DNA of 47,007 nucleotides from an uncultured Bacilli bacterium (GTDB lineage Bacteria > Bacillota_I > Bacilli_A > RF39 > UBA660): NCBI GenBank assembly GCA_944363735.1, contig CALVVB010000004.1, positions 1 to 47,007 of the forward strand, in the 5' to 3' direction. Shown piece by piece: positions 31,695 through 41,682 of the stretch; the first letter of the stretch is position 1; the number at the start of each line of letters is the position of its first letter. The position numbers and the translations under genes were made by a program. The notes beneath the pieces are model-generated. The model worked only from the letters and a program-made list of their open reading frames with translations, did no database searches and was not told the origin of the DNA.

Positions 31695-33749
31695 CTACTT
31701 TAATCCTTGCTTTTTTGTCATCATCTCAAGTGTTGCTTCATTTATGGCATCATCAAGTGTTTTAATGTCATCTTCGATCATACTATAACCAACACTAGCT
31801 CCAAAATCATGTGGTAAATTTTTCATTTCCTTCTCTAGCTTTTTAGCATATGTTTCTACTTGTCTTTCACTATATCCCACTAAATAAACTAAAAACTCAT
31901 TACCATCTGTTCTAATTATTTCACTGTTTTCTAGTTGTGTATTAACTAATGTTGAAGCAGCAGTTATTATTAATCTATCTCCTTCTTCATGTCCATAATT
32001 ATCATTTATATATTTAACATTATTTAAATCTATTATAACAACAGCTTGTGGATATACTTTACTACTCTCCCAATCAGGAGCTTTTTTATTCAAGTAATTT
32101 CTATTCTTTAAAGAAGTTAAAAGATCAGTATATTTATGTCTATCCTCTTTCTTAACTTTTTTTACTTTTCTTTTATACTTAAAGTATAAATATAAAACAG
32201 TTAAGGCAATTAAAGGAATAGATACTATTAAAAGTATTATTAAAAATAATCCAACAAAGCTACTCCTTTCAACTATTGATCTACTAATATCTGCAAAACC
32301 ACTGTTTCTATAATTATAATATGAGTTCGTTGTAATGATATAGTTAAATAAGTTATAAAATGAACTATTATTGTTCTTAACCATAAACTTATAATCGTTC
32401 ATCATAGTATCTTGATATAAAACATCAAAATCTTTAAAGGTTGTATTTTTATAAAGATTATATACTTCATTATCAACAATAAGCATTCTATTTTTAGCAT
32501 TTTTAACTAAACTATCATTATTATCATAAGTTGTAATATCACTACGACTATTATTTTCAAAATAATTATATAATGAAGTATCTCCAACAATTGCAATTTT
32601 TTCATCTTTCAAACTTTCAAAAGAATTAACGACATAATTGTCACTTCTTTTACCTAAAACAACATAATCTTCAATAAATGTTGATATTGTAGGTTTATAT
32701 TCATCATTTTCCTCACTAAAATTATAATAGTCAAAATAAATATCAACATCACCTTTTTTAACTGCTTTCCTTAAGGCTTCTTTACTACTATATCTTTTGT
32801 AAGTAAAACTAATATCAGTAAGCCTACTCATTCTTTTTAAGTATTCTCCTGCAATACCAGAAACAACACCATCTACTTCAACTTCATAAGGATAGTTTTC
32901 AACATAACCATAAACATAATTTTTCTTAACTAAATCTGTAGATTCAGCTGATGTAACTTCATTTTTAGTAATATAATAATTAAAATACACATCATTATAT
33001 TCATCAACAAAATTATCAGTTTTCCACTTTTCAAAATATTTTTTAATAATAGTATTAAGTTTAATATTATTTTTATCATCACTTAAAGAAAGTACTATTT
33101 TTTTAGACATTTCTGTAAAATAATAATTTATAAAGTAAGTATTATTTTCAATAGTTTTATCTAAATACATAATATTAGGTATTATAATCATACCAACTTC
33201 ATTATTATCTAAAGCTTGAAACAATTCATCTATTGTATCATATGATTTAAAAGCAAGTCCTACTCCAGATTTTAAATAGTAACTAATCTCTGCAGCATCA
33301 TCTTTAAATACACCAAAGGTTATATTGGACATATCAGAAACTCTATTAATTCTCATATATTCTTTACCTATAGCAATATAACCATCTGTTGCAATTAATA
33401 AATCATTACTAGTTAGTTCTTCTTCATTATTTAAAACTCTAAAACTATAGGAATTATTATCATCTAACTCATTATCTTTAGAATAAGCTATTTTATTAAA
33501 TTCTAGACCAACATTATCTTTAAAATCTTCTAAAAAGTTAAAAAAGACTCCCTCTCCATTTAAACCATAAAGAGGATAATCATTTATAACATTTATATCA
33601 ATCATTTTAGTATCATTTTCTAAAACCCATTTCTTCTCATTAACAGTTAAAGAAGTTTTAGCATCTTCTCTATTATAATAGATAAAAACTCCTATAAATA
33701 CAATTATTACAACTAAAAGAGGAAGAATAATTAATGCTTTTTTCTTCAT
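31695..33749 (-). CDS. Membrane sensor: two solute-binding domains plus GGDEF-like domain
   Basis: The 684-aa protein has a membrane helix at residues about 5-25, then two tandem extracellular SBP_bac_3-like domains (about 35-270 and 275-495), a second membrane helix (about 510-535) and a GGDEF fold (about 550-684; DLLTSLKNRNYLNKK, VVIIDLNNVKYINDNYGHEEGD). The catalytic GGDEF motif reads DGNEF (in RTDGNEF), so the metal aspartate is replaced by asparagine. Activity as a diguanylate cyclase is doubtful, though the rest of the fold is well kept. Ligands could be amino acids or similar solutes. Confidence 0.8.
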   Translation of the reverse strand: MKKKALIILPLLVVIIVFIGVFIYYNREDAKTSLTVNEKKWVLENDTKMIDINVINDYPLYGLNGEGVFFNFLEDFKDNVGLEFNKIAYSKDNELDDNNSYSFRVLNNEEELTSNDLLIATDGYIAIGKEYMRINRVSDMSNITFGVFKDDAAEISYYLKSGVGLAFKSYDTIDELFQALDNNEVGMIIIPNIMYLDKTIENNTYFINYYFTEMSKKIVLSLSDDKNNIKLNTIIKKYFEKWKTDNFVDEYNDVYFNYYITKNEVTSAESTDLVKKNYVYGYVENYPYEVEVDGVVSGIAGEYLKRMSRLTDISFTYKRYSSKEALRKAVKKGDVDIYFDYYNFSEENDEYKPTISTFIEDYVVLGKRSDNYVVNSFESLKDEKIAIVGDTSLYNYFENNSRSDITTYDNNDSLVKNAKNRMLIVDNEVYNLYKNTTFKDFDVLYQDTMMNDYKFMVKNNNSSFYNLFNYIITTNSYYNYRNSGFADISRSIVERSSFVGLFLIILLIVSIPLIALTVLYLYFKYKRKVKKVKKEDRHKYTDLLTSLKNRNYLNKKAPDWESSKVYPQAVVIIDLNNVKYINDNYGHEEGDRLIITAASTLVNTQLENSEIIRTDGNEFLVYLVGYSERQVETYAKKLEKEMKNLPHDFGASVGYSMIEDDIKTLDDAINEATLEMMTKKQGLK

Positions 33750-33757
33750 AATTTCTC

Positions 33758-34216
33758 CTATCTATCTTTACTCCAAGAAAACTCATTTTTATCTTGATGT
33801 TTATAACCTATAATTGGAAATCTAGTGTCTTCTTCATTAGATTTTTTTATAAATACTTGAATATCATAATATGTTGTCTGATCTTCCTCAAGATTTTCAA
33901 CAACAAGAGAAGTTAAAGCTTTAGCAGGATCTAATTCTACATCATCATTAACTGTAATAATAACATTTAATATACGTCCCTTTATATCAGTTTCTACACT
34001 TTTAACTTCATCTTTTTCTTCTAATTTAGATATGATATTCTTTTGTTGTTTACTAGTAATCTCTACTTTTTCAATCCCTTCTAACCTATCACCATATATT
34101 GCTCTTCCTTCATTAGGAAATAAAGTTAGTTTAATAGCAAAAACTAAAATCACAAAGATTAGACAGATAATAAAAGTTATTACTGTAAGCTTATTATTCT
34201 TAATAAATTTTTTCAT
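33758..34216 (-). CDS. Hypothetical single-pass membrane protein
   Basis: The protein (about 152 aa) has a membrane helix at residues about 12-32 and an extracellular part with three possible beta-alpha units (VEITSKQQKNIISKLEEKDE, then ILNVIITVNDDVELDPAKA and YDIQVFIKKSNEED). I know no function. It lies between gatB and the two-sensor gene, in the same direction, so it is probably an envelope protein carried by the gat operon. ATG at 34216 is favoured over the GTG at 34225. Confidence 0.6.
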   Translation of the reverse strand: MKKFIKNNKLTVITFIICLIFVILVFAIKLTLFPNEGRAIYGDRLEGIEKVEITSKQQKNIISKLEEKDEVKSVETDIKGRILNVIITVNDDVELDPAKALTSLVVENLEEDQTTYYDIQVFIKKSNEEDTRFPIIGYKHQDKNEFSWSKDR

Positions 34217-34268
34217 ATTTATCACATCCTAGTATAACTATTATATAATATTATTTATAAGTTATCAA

Positions 34269-35687
34269 TTACTTATTTAAAGCTTCACATAACATATCAC
34301 TTGCCATTTTAGGATTAACTGCACCTTTTGTTTCTTTCATAACTTGACCCATCAAGTATTTTAAGGCTCTATCATGACCGTTCTTATAGTCATTTACACT
34401 ATCAGTATTATTTTCTATTACTTTAGATATTATTTCTTTAATAAAACTATCATCAGTAATATTTTCGATATTAAATTCTTTTTTTAACTCTTCAAGAGTC
34501 TTATTAGTTTCCATTAAAGAATCTATTAAATCTTTAACATTTTTATTAGATAAATCCCCACTTTCTAAAGCTTCAATTACATTAACTAATTTCTCATATG
34601 AAAGATTAGTGTCAGTTATTACTTTATTATGTTTATTTAAGTATGAAGATACATCTGATAGTAATAGATTTACTGCTGTTACATAATTAGTTTTATATTT
34701 AAGTAACCCTAAAAAATAATCGTTTAAAGATCTATTATTAATTAATTTTTCTATTTGTAAGGAATTAAGACCTACTTTACTATATTTTTCTCTTAATTCA
34801 TCCGGAAGTAAAGGTAAACTCTTCAAAGAATCATTAATAAATTCATCACTAAGGTCTAAATAAGGAATATCTGGCTCGATAAAGTAACGATAGTCATTTC
34901 CTGTTTCTTTAACTCTCATAAGAATAGTTTTTCCTTGTTTATCATCAAAACGTCTTGTTTCTTCTTTAATTATTTCCCCATTATTAAGCATTTCTTCTTG
35001 TCTTTTTATCTCATAGTCTATAGCAAGTCCTACATTGTGAATAGAACTAACATTTTTAACTTCTACTTTAGTACCAAAATTATTATCTTTACTAATAGAA
35101 ATGTTAGGTTCACATCTCATACTACCTTCTTCCATTTTACAATCACTAATATTAGCATAAAATAATAATTCTTTTAATTTTGTAAGATAGGCCATCGCCT
35201 CTTTACCATTTTTTATACAAGGTTTTGTTACTATTTCTATTAAAGGTATCCCTGCTCTGTTAAAATCAAGTAAACTAACATTACCACGATGAGCACTCTT
35301 ACAAGTATCTTCTTCAATATGTAACTCTTCTATTTCGATTTTTTTCTTAACTCCATCCACTTCAATTTCTACATAACCATTTCTACCTATAGGTGTTCTA
35401 TTTTGTGTAATTTGATAGTTTTTAGGATTATCTGGATAAAAGTAATTTTTACGGTCAAAGTGCATTCTACGAGTAATATCACAGTTTAAAATATGTGCAG
35501 TACGCACTCCTTGTCTCACTATTTCTTTGTTAACAGTAGGAAGAGTTCCTGGATAACCTAAATCTATAACATTAACAGCTGTATTAGTAGCCATACCATA
35601 AGTATTAGCACTAGAAGAAAATAGTTTACTTTTACTTTTGATTTCCACATGTACTTCTATTCCTATCGTAGGAGTAAATTCACTCAT
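34269..35687 (-). CDS. gatB: Aspartyl/glutamyl-tRNA amidotransferase subunit B
   Basis: The 472-aa subunit binds tRNA and the glutamyl-phosphate intermediate in GatCAB, which makes Gln-tRNA (and Asn-tRNA) from misacylated Glu-tRNA(Gln) (or Asp-tRNA(Asn)). The signature TIGIEVHVEIKSKSKLFSSS is at the start, with DFNRAGIPLIEIVTKP and the YDFL-like EGSMRCEPNISIS following; the C-terminal helical GatB/YqeY domain is complete. It follows gatA at once (TAA then ATG), so translation is coupled. Confidence 0.97.
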   Translation of the reverse strand: MSEFTPTIGIEVHVEIKSKSKLFSSSANTYGMATNTAVNVIDLGYPGTLPTVNKEIVRQGVRTAHILNCDITRRMHFDRKNYFYPDNPKNYQITQNRTPIGRNGYVEIEVDGVKKKIEIEELHIEEDTCKSAHRGNVSLLDFNRAGIPLIEIVTKPCIKNGKEAMAYLTKLKELLFYANISDCKMEEGSMRCEPNISISKDNNFGTKVEVKNVSSIHNVGLAIDYEIKRQEEMLNNGEIIKEETRRFDDKQGKTILMRVKETGNDYRYFIEPDIPYLDLSDEFINDSLKSLPLLPDELREKYSKVGLNSLQIEKLINNRSLNDYFLGLLKYKTNYVTAVNLLLSDVSSYLNKHNKVITDTNLSYEKLVNVIEALESGDLSNKNVKDLIDSLMETNKTLEELKKEFNIENITDDSFIKEIISKVIENNTDSVNDYKNGHDRALKYLMGQVMKETKGAVNPKMASDMLCEALNK

Positions 35688-37106
35688 TTAAAACACCTCC
35701 TCTATATTACTAGCAAGTTTATAAATAGTCGCTTCATCATATGTTTTACCTATTATATGTAATCCAATAGGTAGCCCCTCACTATTTTTTCCAACAGGAA
35801 CAGATAAAGCTGGAAGTCCTGCCATATTAACAGGTATGACTAAAACATCATCCATAAAAGCCTTGTGAGGATCATCTTTAGTAATTCCTAGAAGAGGAGC
35901 GACTCTAGTTGTTGTAGGTCCAATGATTAAATCATAATCTTTAAAAATACGATTAAACTCTTTAGTAATATCATCACGCACCTTCAAAGCTTTATCATAA
36001 TAGGTTTTAGCATTATCCCCACTTAAAATATAAGAACCAACCATTATTCTTCTTTTAACTTCATCACCAAAACCTTTTCCTCTAGTTTTTTCATACATTT
36101 CATCAACAGTTTTAGCAGCAGTTGCTCTTGTTCCATAACGAACTCCATCAAAACGAGCAAGGTTGCTACTAGCTTCGGCCATAGCGATTATCTGATAAAG
36201 ATTAACAGCAGTATCTAAATAGTTCATATCAACAATATCGATAACTGCACCTTTTTCTTTTAAATACGAAATAACCTCTTTAACTCTCTTGTTAATTTCT
36301 TCATCTACAATATCACTAATAAAGTATTTAGGTAAAGCTATCTTCATACCTTTAACATCTTCACCAATAAGTCTAGTAAAGTCTTCTTTATCTTTACTAA
36401 CACTAGTAAGATCTTTTTCATCTTCGCCAACTAAAATATTTAATAATGATGAATTTTCATACACAGTTCTAGTCATTGGTCCTATTTGATCTAAACTTGA
36501 TGCAAAGGCAACTAAACCATAACGAGAAACTCTTCCATAAGTAGGTTTCATTCCAACAAGTCCTGTATAACTAGAAGGTTGTCTAATACTTCCCCCTGTA
36601 TCTGTTCCAAGAGCAAGGGGAACTAGACCTCCTGCAACTGCACTAGCACTACCACCAGAACTACCACCTGTAACCCTTTTTTTATCAAGAGGATTTAAAG
36701 GTGCTCCAAAGTAACTAGTTTCACTAGTAGAACCCATAGCAAACTCATCCATATTAGCTTTACCAATAATTAGCATTTTTGCTTCTTTAATTTTTTCTAC
36801 AACAGTAGCGTCATATATAGGTATAAAATTATCTAAAATGTGTGATGCACAGGTTGTTCTTAAATCTTTAGTTACAATATTATCTTTAACTGCAATAGGA
36901 ATACCAAAGAAAAGGTTATCAGGATCTACTTCACCTAAATTTTTAGCTTCTTCTCTTACTTTATCATTTATAGTAATAAAGGCATTTAAGTCTTTGTTTT
37001 CTTTTATTCTTTTTAATGATTCTTCTACTAAATCAAGAGGAGTTATTTTTTTATCAACTAATAACTCATGTATTTCTTTAATACCTAAATCTAAATATTT
37101 ACTCAT
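35688..37106 (-). CDS. gatA: Aspartyl/glutamyl-tRNA amidotransferase subunit A
   Basis: The 472-aa amidase liberates ammonia from glutamine for GatB. The Ser-cisSer-Lys triad is seen in PIAVKDNI (Lys) and VTGGSSGGSASAVAGG with TDTGGSIRQPSS (serines), the amidase signature. The length is normal. Its start overlaps the gatC stop by 8 nt. Confidence 0.97.
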   Translation of the reverse strand: MSKYLDLGIKEIHELLVDKKITPLDLVEESLKRIKENKDLNAFITINDKVREEAKNLGEVDPDNLFFGIPIAVKDNIVTKDLRTTCASHILDNFIPIYDATVVEKIKEAKMLIIGKANMDEFAMGSTSETSYFGAPLNPLDKKRVTGGSSGGSASAVAGGLVPLALGTDTGGSIRQPSSYTGLVGMKPTYGRVSRYGLVAFASSLDQIGPMTRTVYENSSLLNILVGEDEKDLTSVSKDKEDFTRLIGEDVKGMKIALPKYFISDIVDEEINKRVKEVISYLKEKGAVIDIVDMNYLDTAVNLYQIIAMAEASSNLARFDGVRYGTRATAAKTVDEMYEKTRGKGFGDEVKRRIMVGSYILSGDNAKTYYDKALKVRDDITKEFNRIFKDYDLIIGPTTTRVAPLLGITKDDPHKAFMDDVLVIPVNMAGLPALSVPVGKNSEGLPIGLHIIGKTYDEATIYKLASNIEEVF

Positions 37107-37392
37107 TAATCATCACCGGCACTTCTATAAAACTTCCATTCTTTTTAGGAGCATTTATTGTTGCAACTTTTGCACTTAGCATCTCTCCTACAACATCATC
37201 TCTTAATCTAGTATTTTCATTAATTGGTGTATACATCATCTCATCATCAAAGTCTTTAACTTCTTTTATCTTATCTATATCATCCATTAATACTTTAAGT
37301 TGCACTCTAAACTTCTCAATTTCTTCTTCAGTTAGAGAAATACGAGCTAGATGGGCAACATGTAGTACTTCTTCTCTACTTAATTTATCCAT
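37099..37392 (-). CDS. gatC: Aspartyl/glutamyl-tRNA amidotransferase subunit C
   Basis: The 97-aa subunit wraps between GatA and GatB and stabilises them. The family start HVAHLARISLTEEEIEKF and the later LRDDVVGEM are conserved. It is the first gene of the gat operon, with AAGGAGG and an extended -10 promoter about 25-30 nt upstream. Confidence 0.95.
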   Translation of the reverse strand: MDKLSREEVLHVAHLARISLTEEEIEKFRVQLKVLMDDIDKIKEVKDFDDEMMYTPINENTRLRDDVVGEMLSAKVATINAPKKNGSFIEVPVMINE

Positions 37393-37416
37393 AATTCCTC
37401 CTTTTCTTACTAGCTT

Positions 37417-37425
37417 ATTATAGCA
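37417..37425 (-). promoter_or_regulatory. Extended -10 promoter of gatCAB
   Basis: The minus strand reads TGCTATAAT with a T-rich -35 region, the same form as before recG. Confidence 0.5.
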
Positions 37426-37505
37426 TAGTTTAAGAATTAAAAAAAGTAATAGTACTTATGTATTGCCTACTACTTAATTTTAAAACCATTAGATTAGAAA
37501 CTATT

Positions 37506-38222
37506 TTAATTACCTTTTCTTAAATATTTATTCTTAAAATACTTAAATATAGGCATTATTATACTGACCATACCTACTATTATGAAAGCTACTGCAAATA
37601 AAAGTGGTATTACCATACTATTAGTATAATAAGTAAACATTTTAATAAAAGAAAAATATCCAGTCGCTATATATGTAATTATATAACCAAGAAATATCAT
37701 TAAAACACCTGGTATAAACCCTAAAAACAAATTAATTATAGTTTTTAATTTTCCATCTTTTATTATTTTTTTAGTTTCAATCATAAAGGCAATAGAAGTT
37801 ACAATAATACCCAATATACCTAAAAATGAAAATAAAAACTTTAATGATAAAGAAGGAATATAAGCTTCTTCCGGATTATTAGGATTGTATTTTATAGGTC
37901 TTGGACTATTAATTCTAGGTAATATTCCACTTTCACCAGAAGAAGAGACAGTATACTCATTTTCATTCACAGTATAAGAATAAACAAGATTATACATTGT
38001 TTGATCTGAATTATTAACTTCTTTATAACTAATTAAATAACCAGTTGTAATCTCATAATTTTCTATATTTTCTATAGTAAAAGAAAATACTAACATAAAC
38101 ACACTAAATAGAAAAGCAATACAAAGCATAAATAAAGTTGTAACTAGTTCTTTTTTATTATTATCCATTATTTTACCACTATCGAGAAAACTCGACTCCT
38201 CCTTTTTTTTATATATCTTCAT
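37506..38222 (-). CDS. DUF3592 membrane protein
   Basis: The protein (238 aa or about 220) has four or five membrane helices with a DUF3592-type extracellular loop between the first and second (GYLISYKEVNNSDQTMYNLV, then PIKYNPNNPEEAYIPS). Its role is unknown. The start is uncertain: ATG 38222 has no ribosome site, while AAAGGAGG lies inside the frame, and between it and the next ATG (38168) is a small hairpin TCGAG-tttt-CTCGA that could bring them closer. No operon partner. Confidence 0.65.
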   Translation of the reverse strand: MKIYKKKEESSFLDSGKIMDNNKKELVTTLFMLCIAFLFSVFMLVFSFTIENIENYEITTGYLISYKEVNNSDQTMYNLVYSYTVNENEYTVSSSGESGILPRINSPRPIKYNPNNPEEAYIPSLSLKFLFSFLGILGIIVTSIAFMIETKKIIKDGKLKTIINLFLGFIPGVLMIFLGYIITYIATGYFSFIKMFTYYTNSMVIPLLFAVAFIIVGMVSIIMPIFKYFKNKYLRKGN

Positions 38223-38255
38223 ATATATGATAAGTGTTATATTTATACAATTGCC

Positions 38256-40241
38256 TTATTTAGAAAAATATACATTATCATAATTAAATTCTTTCTCATC
38301 TAAGTTAAAACTATAACTAGAATCAATATGAGTACATTTTCCATCAAAGTAAGTTTTAAACTTATCATTTTTTACATTAACTAAACTATAAGAAGTATCT
38401 TTATCTATATTTAAGATATTACCTTTAATAAGCATTACTTCTATATAGCCTTTAGTCTTAATAATTAATGGAATATTACCATGTTTTTGTCTAATAGACT
38501 CTATTAAATTTTTCAACTCTAAACTATTAAGTTCTACTGATAAAGTAATAGCTTTGTACCCTAGTTTATATAAATAATAGGCAGTATATGAATTATAGAC
38601 ATTTAGATGATATGAGCTGATTATATTAGTAGTTGGTCTAAATAAATTACTAACAATACTTTTATTTTTTAAGATATCTTTAAGGTAAAAGAAATTTCTT
38701 TCTACTTCCCCATAACTATCTAAATCTATTACTTCTTTAGTATTTATTTTATCAAAAGTAACTTCTTTAACGATAGGTTCATTATAATCATTGAGACGCT
38801 CTCCTATTAATCTTTCTGATAAAGTTCTTCTAGCAATGTTCAAATCTCCTATTCTTATAAAGATATCTTCATCCATATCTATATTTATATGTTTAGTAAT
38901 AAATGGAGTGTTACCTAGTTTTTCTAACTGACTAATTAATCTATCTTTAGATATAGGATTATTAATAGATTTTTCTACTACATTACCAGTATAAGTAACA
39001 GAGTGGGTTAAATCTCTAAATGTTAAAGTAAATGCTTCTCCTACTTTCGCTTTTACGTCTATATTAATAGGTACTTTTCTAGTAATAGTAAAATCTGTTA
39101 TTTCAAGAGATTTATCAGTAGTCTTTCTAACTTCATCTAGACTAGTTAATTTAACTTTATTATCAACTTCTACTATTTGTTTAGAATTGCCTTTATTAAT
39201 TAGATTATCTTTTAAGTCATAGAGATAATTAACAATCATTCCTTTATTACTTTCCCTAAATCTTATACCATCCCCTTGTAATAAAGGTTTATCTAGTTCT
39301 ATTCTAATTCTTGCATCATTAACATCTATAACTTTACCTAAATGGCTTCCTAAATGATTAGGACTTAATTTATTTATTAAATCATTATCATTAAATAAAT
39401 GTCCTTTAGTAAATCCTCTATAAAACATACTCTTTAAGTCTTCTATAGTCTTAATAGAAAGTTCTTCTCCATCAAGTATTTTACGGTAATATTTAGTAAT
39501 AAATCCTACATAAGATGGACTTTTCATTCTTCCTTCTATTTTAAGACTAGTAACATTACTAGGTAATTTCTTAATATCAATGGAGGTATTTAACTCTTTC
39601 ATTGATAAAAGATATCCTTCATCTATTAAAGTATTATCTTTATATAGTTTATAAGGAAGTCTACAACTACCAACACAATCTCCCCTATTAGCACTTCTTC
39701 CTCCTAGCATTGAACTAAATAGACAGTTACCAGAATAACTTACACATAAGGCTCCATGAATAAAGACTTCTAGTTCTACAGGTATATCTATTTTCTTAAT
39801 CTCATCTATACTCATTTCTCTTGGAAGCACTACTCTTTTTACTCCCATTTCGTATAGAAGTTTAATAGTCTCATAACTACTACTATTAACTTGAGTTGAA
39901 GCATGAATTGTAAGATTAGGATACTTCTCCAGACATAAAGAAATCATCCCAAAATCTTGCATTAAAACAGCATCTACTCCTAAATTATATAAAAACTCTA
40001 CTTCTTTAAGAAAATCTTCTACTTCATTTTCTTTTACTAAAGTATTCATTGTTACATAAATCTTAACACCATAGATTTTACCTAGTTTTAAAACTGTTAT
40101 TAATTCTTCTTCCGTAAAATTCTTAGCATAACTCCTTGCTCCAAACATTTTACCTGATAAATAGATAGCATCGGCCCCATTATTAAGTGCTGCATAAAAT
40201 GAATTTATATCTCCTGCTGGTACTAATAGTTCCATAAACAT
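38256..40241 (-). CDS. U32 family peptidase
   Basis: The protein (about 661 aa) has the U32 catalytic-type domain at residues about 1-280 (MELLVPAGDINSFYAAL, then HGALCVSYSGNCLFSSMLGG and RNRGDC-like ANRGDCVGSCRLPYKLY) and a long C-terminal extension with an extra beta domain (DUF3656 type), as in the RlhA/YrrO class. Relatives act in tRNA or rRNA hydroxylation or in collagen cleavage. ATG at 40241 (or 40235) is chosen: a promoter at 40300-40272 would start transcription near 40265, after the ATG at 40280. Confidence 0.88.
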   Translation of the reverse strand: MFMELLVPAGDINSFYAALNNGADAIYLSGKMFGARSYAKNFTEEELITVLKLGKIYGVKIYVTMNTLVKENEVEDFLKEVEFLYNLGVDAVLMQDFGMISLCLEKYPNLTIHASTQVNSSSYETIKLLYEMGVKRVVLPREMSIDEIKKIDIPVELEVFIHGALCVSYSGNCLFSSMLGGRSANRGDCVGSCRLPYKLYKDNTLIDEGYLLSMKELNTSIDIKKLPSNVTSLKIEGRMKSPSYVGFITKYYRKILDGEELSIKTIEDLKSMFYRGFTKGHLFNDNDLINKLSPNHLGSHLGKVIDVNDARIRIELDKPLLQGDGIRFRESNKGMIVNYLYDLKDNLINKGNSKQIVEVDNKVKLTSLDEVRKTTDKSLEITDFTITRKVPINIDVKAKVGEAFTLTFRDLTHSVTYTGNVVEKSINNPISKDRLISQLEKLGNTPFITKHINIDMDEDIFIRIGDLNIARRTLSERLIGERLNDYNEPIVKEVTFDKINTKEVIDLDSYGEVERNFFYLKDILKNKSIVSNLFRPTTNIISSYHLNVYNSYTAYYLYKLGYKAITLSVELNSLELKNLIESIRQKHGNIPLIIKTKGYIEVMLIKGNILNIDKDTSYSLVNVKNDKFKTYFDGKCTHIDSSYSFNLDEKEFNYDNVYFSK

Positions 40242-40271
40242 CACTGTCTTTCTATTAATTAATACATTTAT

Positions 40272-40300
40272 ATCATACAAAATATTAATGATTTAAACAA
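40272..40300 (-). promoter_or_regulatory. Promoter of the U32 peptidase gene
   Basis: On the minus strand TTGTTT (40300-40295), 17 nt, TATGAT (40277-40272). It excludes the upstream in-frame ATG at 40280 as the start. Confidence 0.55.
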
Positions 40301-40317
40301 GAAAAAAGTACTAAGAG

Positions 40318-40758
40318 TTATCTTAATACTTTGCTTCTACCCTTATTAGCATAATTTTTCAAGTCCATAACAGATGTACCATACTTTACATCTAAAATAT
40401 TCATATCTGACACTTTAGTTATTTCTTCTTTATTTTCCACAAAGTACTTTAATTTTCTTATCTCATTGACATCAAGGCAGCATTAAAAAGATGCCATGCT
40501 TCTTGAAGTATAGCTCCTATTGTACCTAGAGTAACAGAGACAGGTAAAATAGATAAACATTCATATAACATACTTAATATATTACTATAATCTAAATTAA
40601 GATTTACTCCAAACACATTACTTGCTACAGAAACACTTACAGGGATTGCAAAGGTCACTACACCAGAAATAGTTCCTTTTACTAAGGACTTTTTTAAATG
40701 TTTCTTTTTCATAGATTTTTAAATCTGCAACTCTTACTTTTTCTTCTTTAGTTTTCAT
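40318..40758 (-). pseudogene. Broken paralogue of the 41683-42108 membrane protein
   Basis: Three frames together match the intact gene at 41683-42108. The N-terminal part (KVRVADLKIYEKETFKK) aligns with KVRITNLQTYEKEMGEK, the middle is a two-helix membrane part (40458-40712 frame), and the end (EIRKLKYFVENKEEITK and NYANKGRSKVLR) aligns with TLKKLKYFLVHKEEITK and DYASRGRSKVLG. One frameshift lies in a run of six T (plus strand) at 40690-40695, a second near 40475-40495. It is therefore not a functional 84-aa gene. Confidence 0.7.
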
Positions 40759-40773
40759 TAAACTTCTCTTTTA

Positions 40774-41580
40774 TTAAATATGTAACTTACTATTATCTAA
40801 TTCATTTTCTTTACCTAGTAATAAGTTTTCAAAAAACATAACTAAATAACTTTTATCTTCTTTAATACCTTTATTATAATTTATGTAATTCGCTCTTACT
40901 AAAGCGTTTCTAAAATATAGAGAATTATCTTTAAATAGTTCATTATTAACATTAAAGCCCATACTTATTAAATATTTTTGAATGAAGATAGAAGTTGTTC
41001 TGGTATTACCTTCACTGAATGGATGTACTTGCCAAATCCTTGAGGTAAACTCTGCTATTCTATTAATTAACTCACTTTCATTCATATTAATATAATCTAT
41101 ATTTTTCTCTTCAAGAAAATCATATTTTAAAGACTCTTCTATTAAGTCATAAGATTGATAACTTACTGTATCATTATCTAATATTTCTTCATCTTTAGTG
41201 ATGTTATAAGTTCTAAATTCTCCAGGATGATATATATCTTTATCAAGGTTTTGAAATAATCTTTTATGATAGTTCTTATAAGTTAGATAATCAAATCTAA
41301 AAGATTTATCACTTAATATCTCATAGATAGCAAGTGATACTTCATCAGCTTCTTTTTCACTATTAGATACATTATTATCTTTAGAATAGTATGATGTTAT
41401 ATCATCTTTAACTTCTTTATATGTCTTTTTACCATCAATATGTTCATTAGTTAACTCTACCATATATTTAGATGGTTTTAATCTATCAACTTCTTGTAAT
41501 CCAAAAGCAATATTCCAATATAATTGTTTAACTTTAGGACTTTTTTCATCAAGTACTTCATTATAAGTTTTTTCGTTCAT
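40774..41580 (-). CDS. Fic-domain protein, HPFxEGN variant
   Basis: The 268-aa protein has a Fic core with HPFSEGNTRTTSIF (about residues 196-209). The usual D/N is replaced by E and the final arginine by a serine, a variant common in Clostridia-like Fic proteins. The N-terminal part (about residues 35-70, ELTNEHIDGKKTYKEVKDD) resembles a fused VbhA-like antitoxin helix. Nucleotide transfer onto a protein is likely but unproven. It lies between two copies of a small membrane-protein gene, one intact and one broken. Confidence 0.85.
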   Translation of the reverse strand: MNEKTYNEVLDEKSPKVKQLYWNIAFGLQEVDRLKPSKYMVELTNEHIDGKKTYKEVKDDITSYYSKDNNVSNSEKEADEVSLAIYEILSDKSFRFDYLTYKNYHKRLFQNLDKDIYHPGEFRTYNITKDEEILDNDTVSYQSYDLIEESLKYDFLEEKNIDYINMNESELINRIAEFTSRIWQVHPFSEGNTRTTSIFIQKYLISMGFNVNNELFKDNSLYFRNALVRANYINYNKGIKEDKSYLVMFFENLLLGKENELDNSKLHI

Positions 41581-41682
41581 GGTATCACTTCCCTATATCA
41601 ATTTATTAAATATAGAATATCATAATTTATACAAATATACTAGTTCATTTTATTTGTTTTTAAAAGAAAAAAGTACTAAGAG

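Noticed and set aside
40241-40280. Longer U32 peptidase start (ATG at 40280)
   Set aside because: It precedes the predicted transcription start and lacks a ribosome site.
40458-40712. 84-aa reading frame as a separate gene
   Set aside because: Its flanks in the other two frames align with the ends of the intact paralogue at 41683-42108, so it is the middle of a frameshifted gene.
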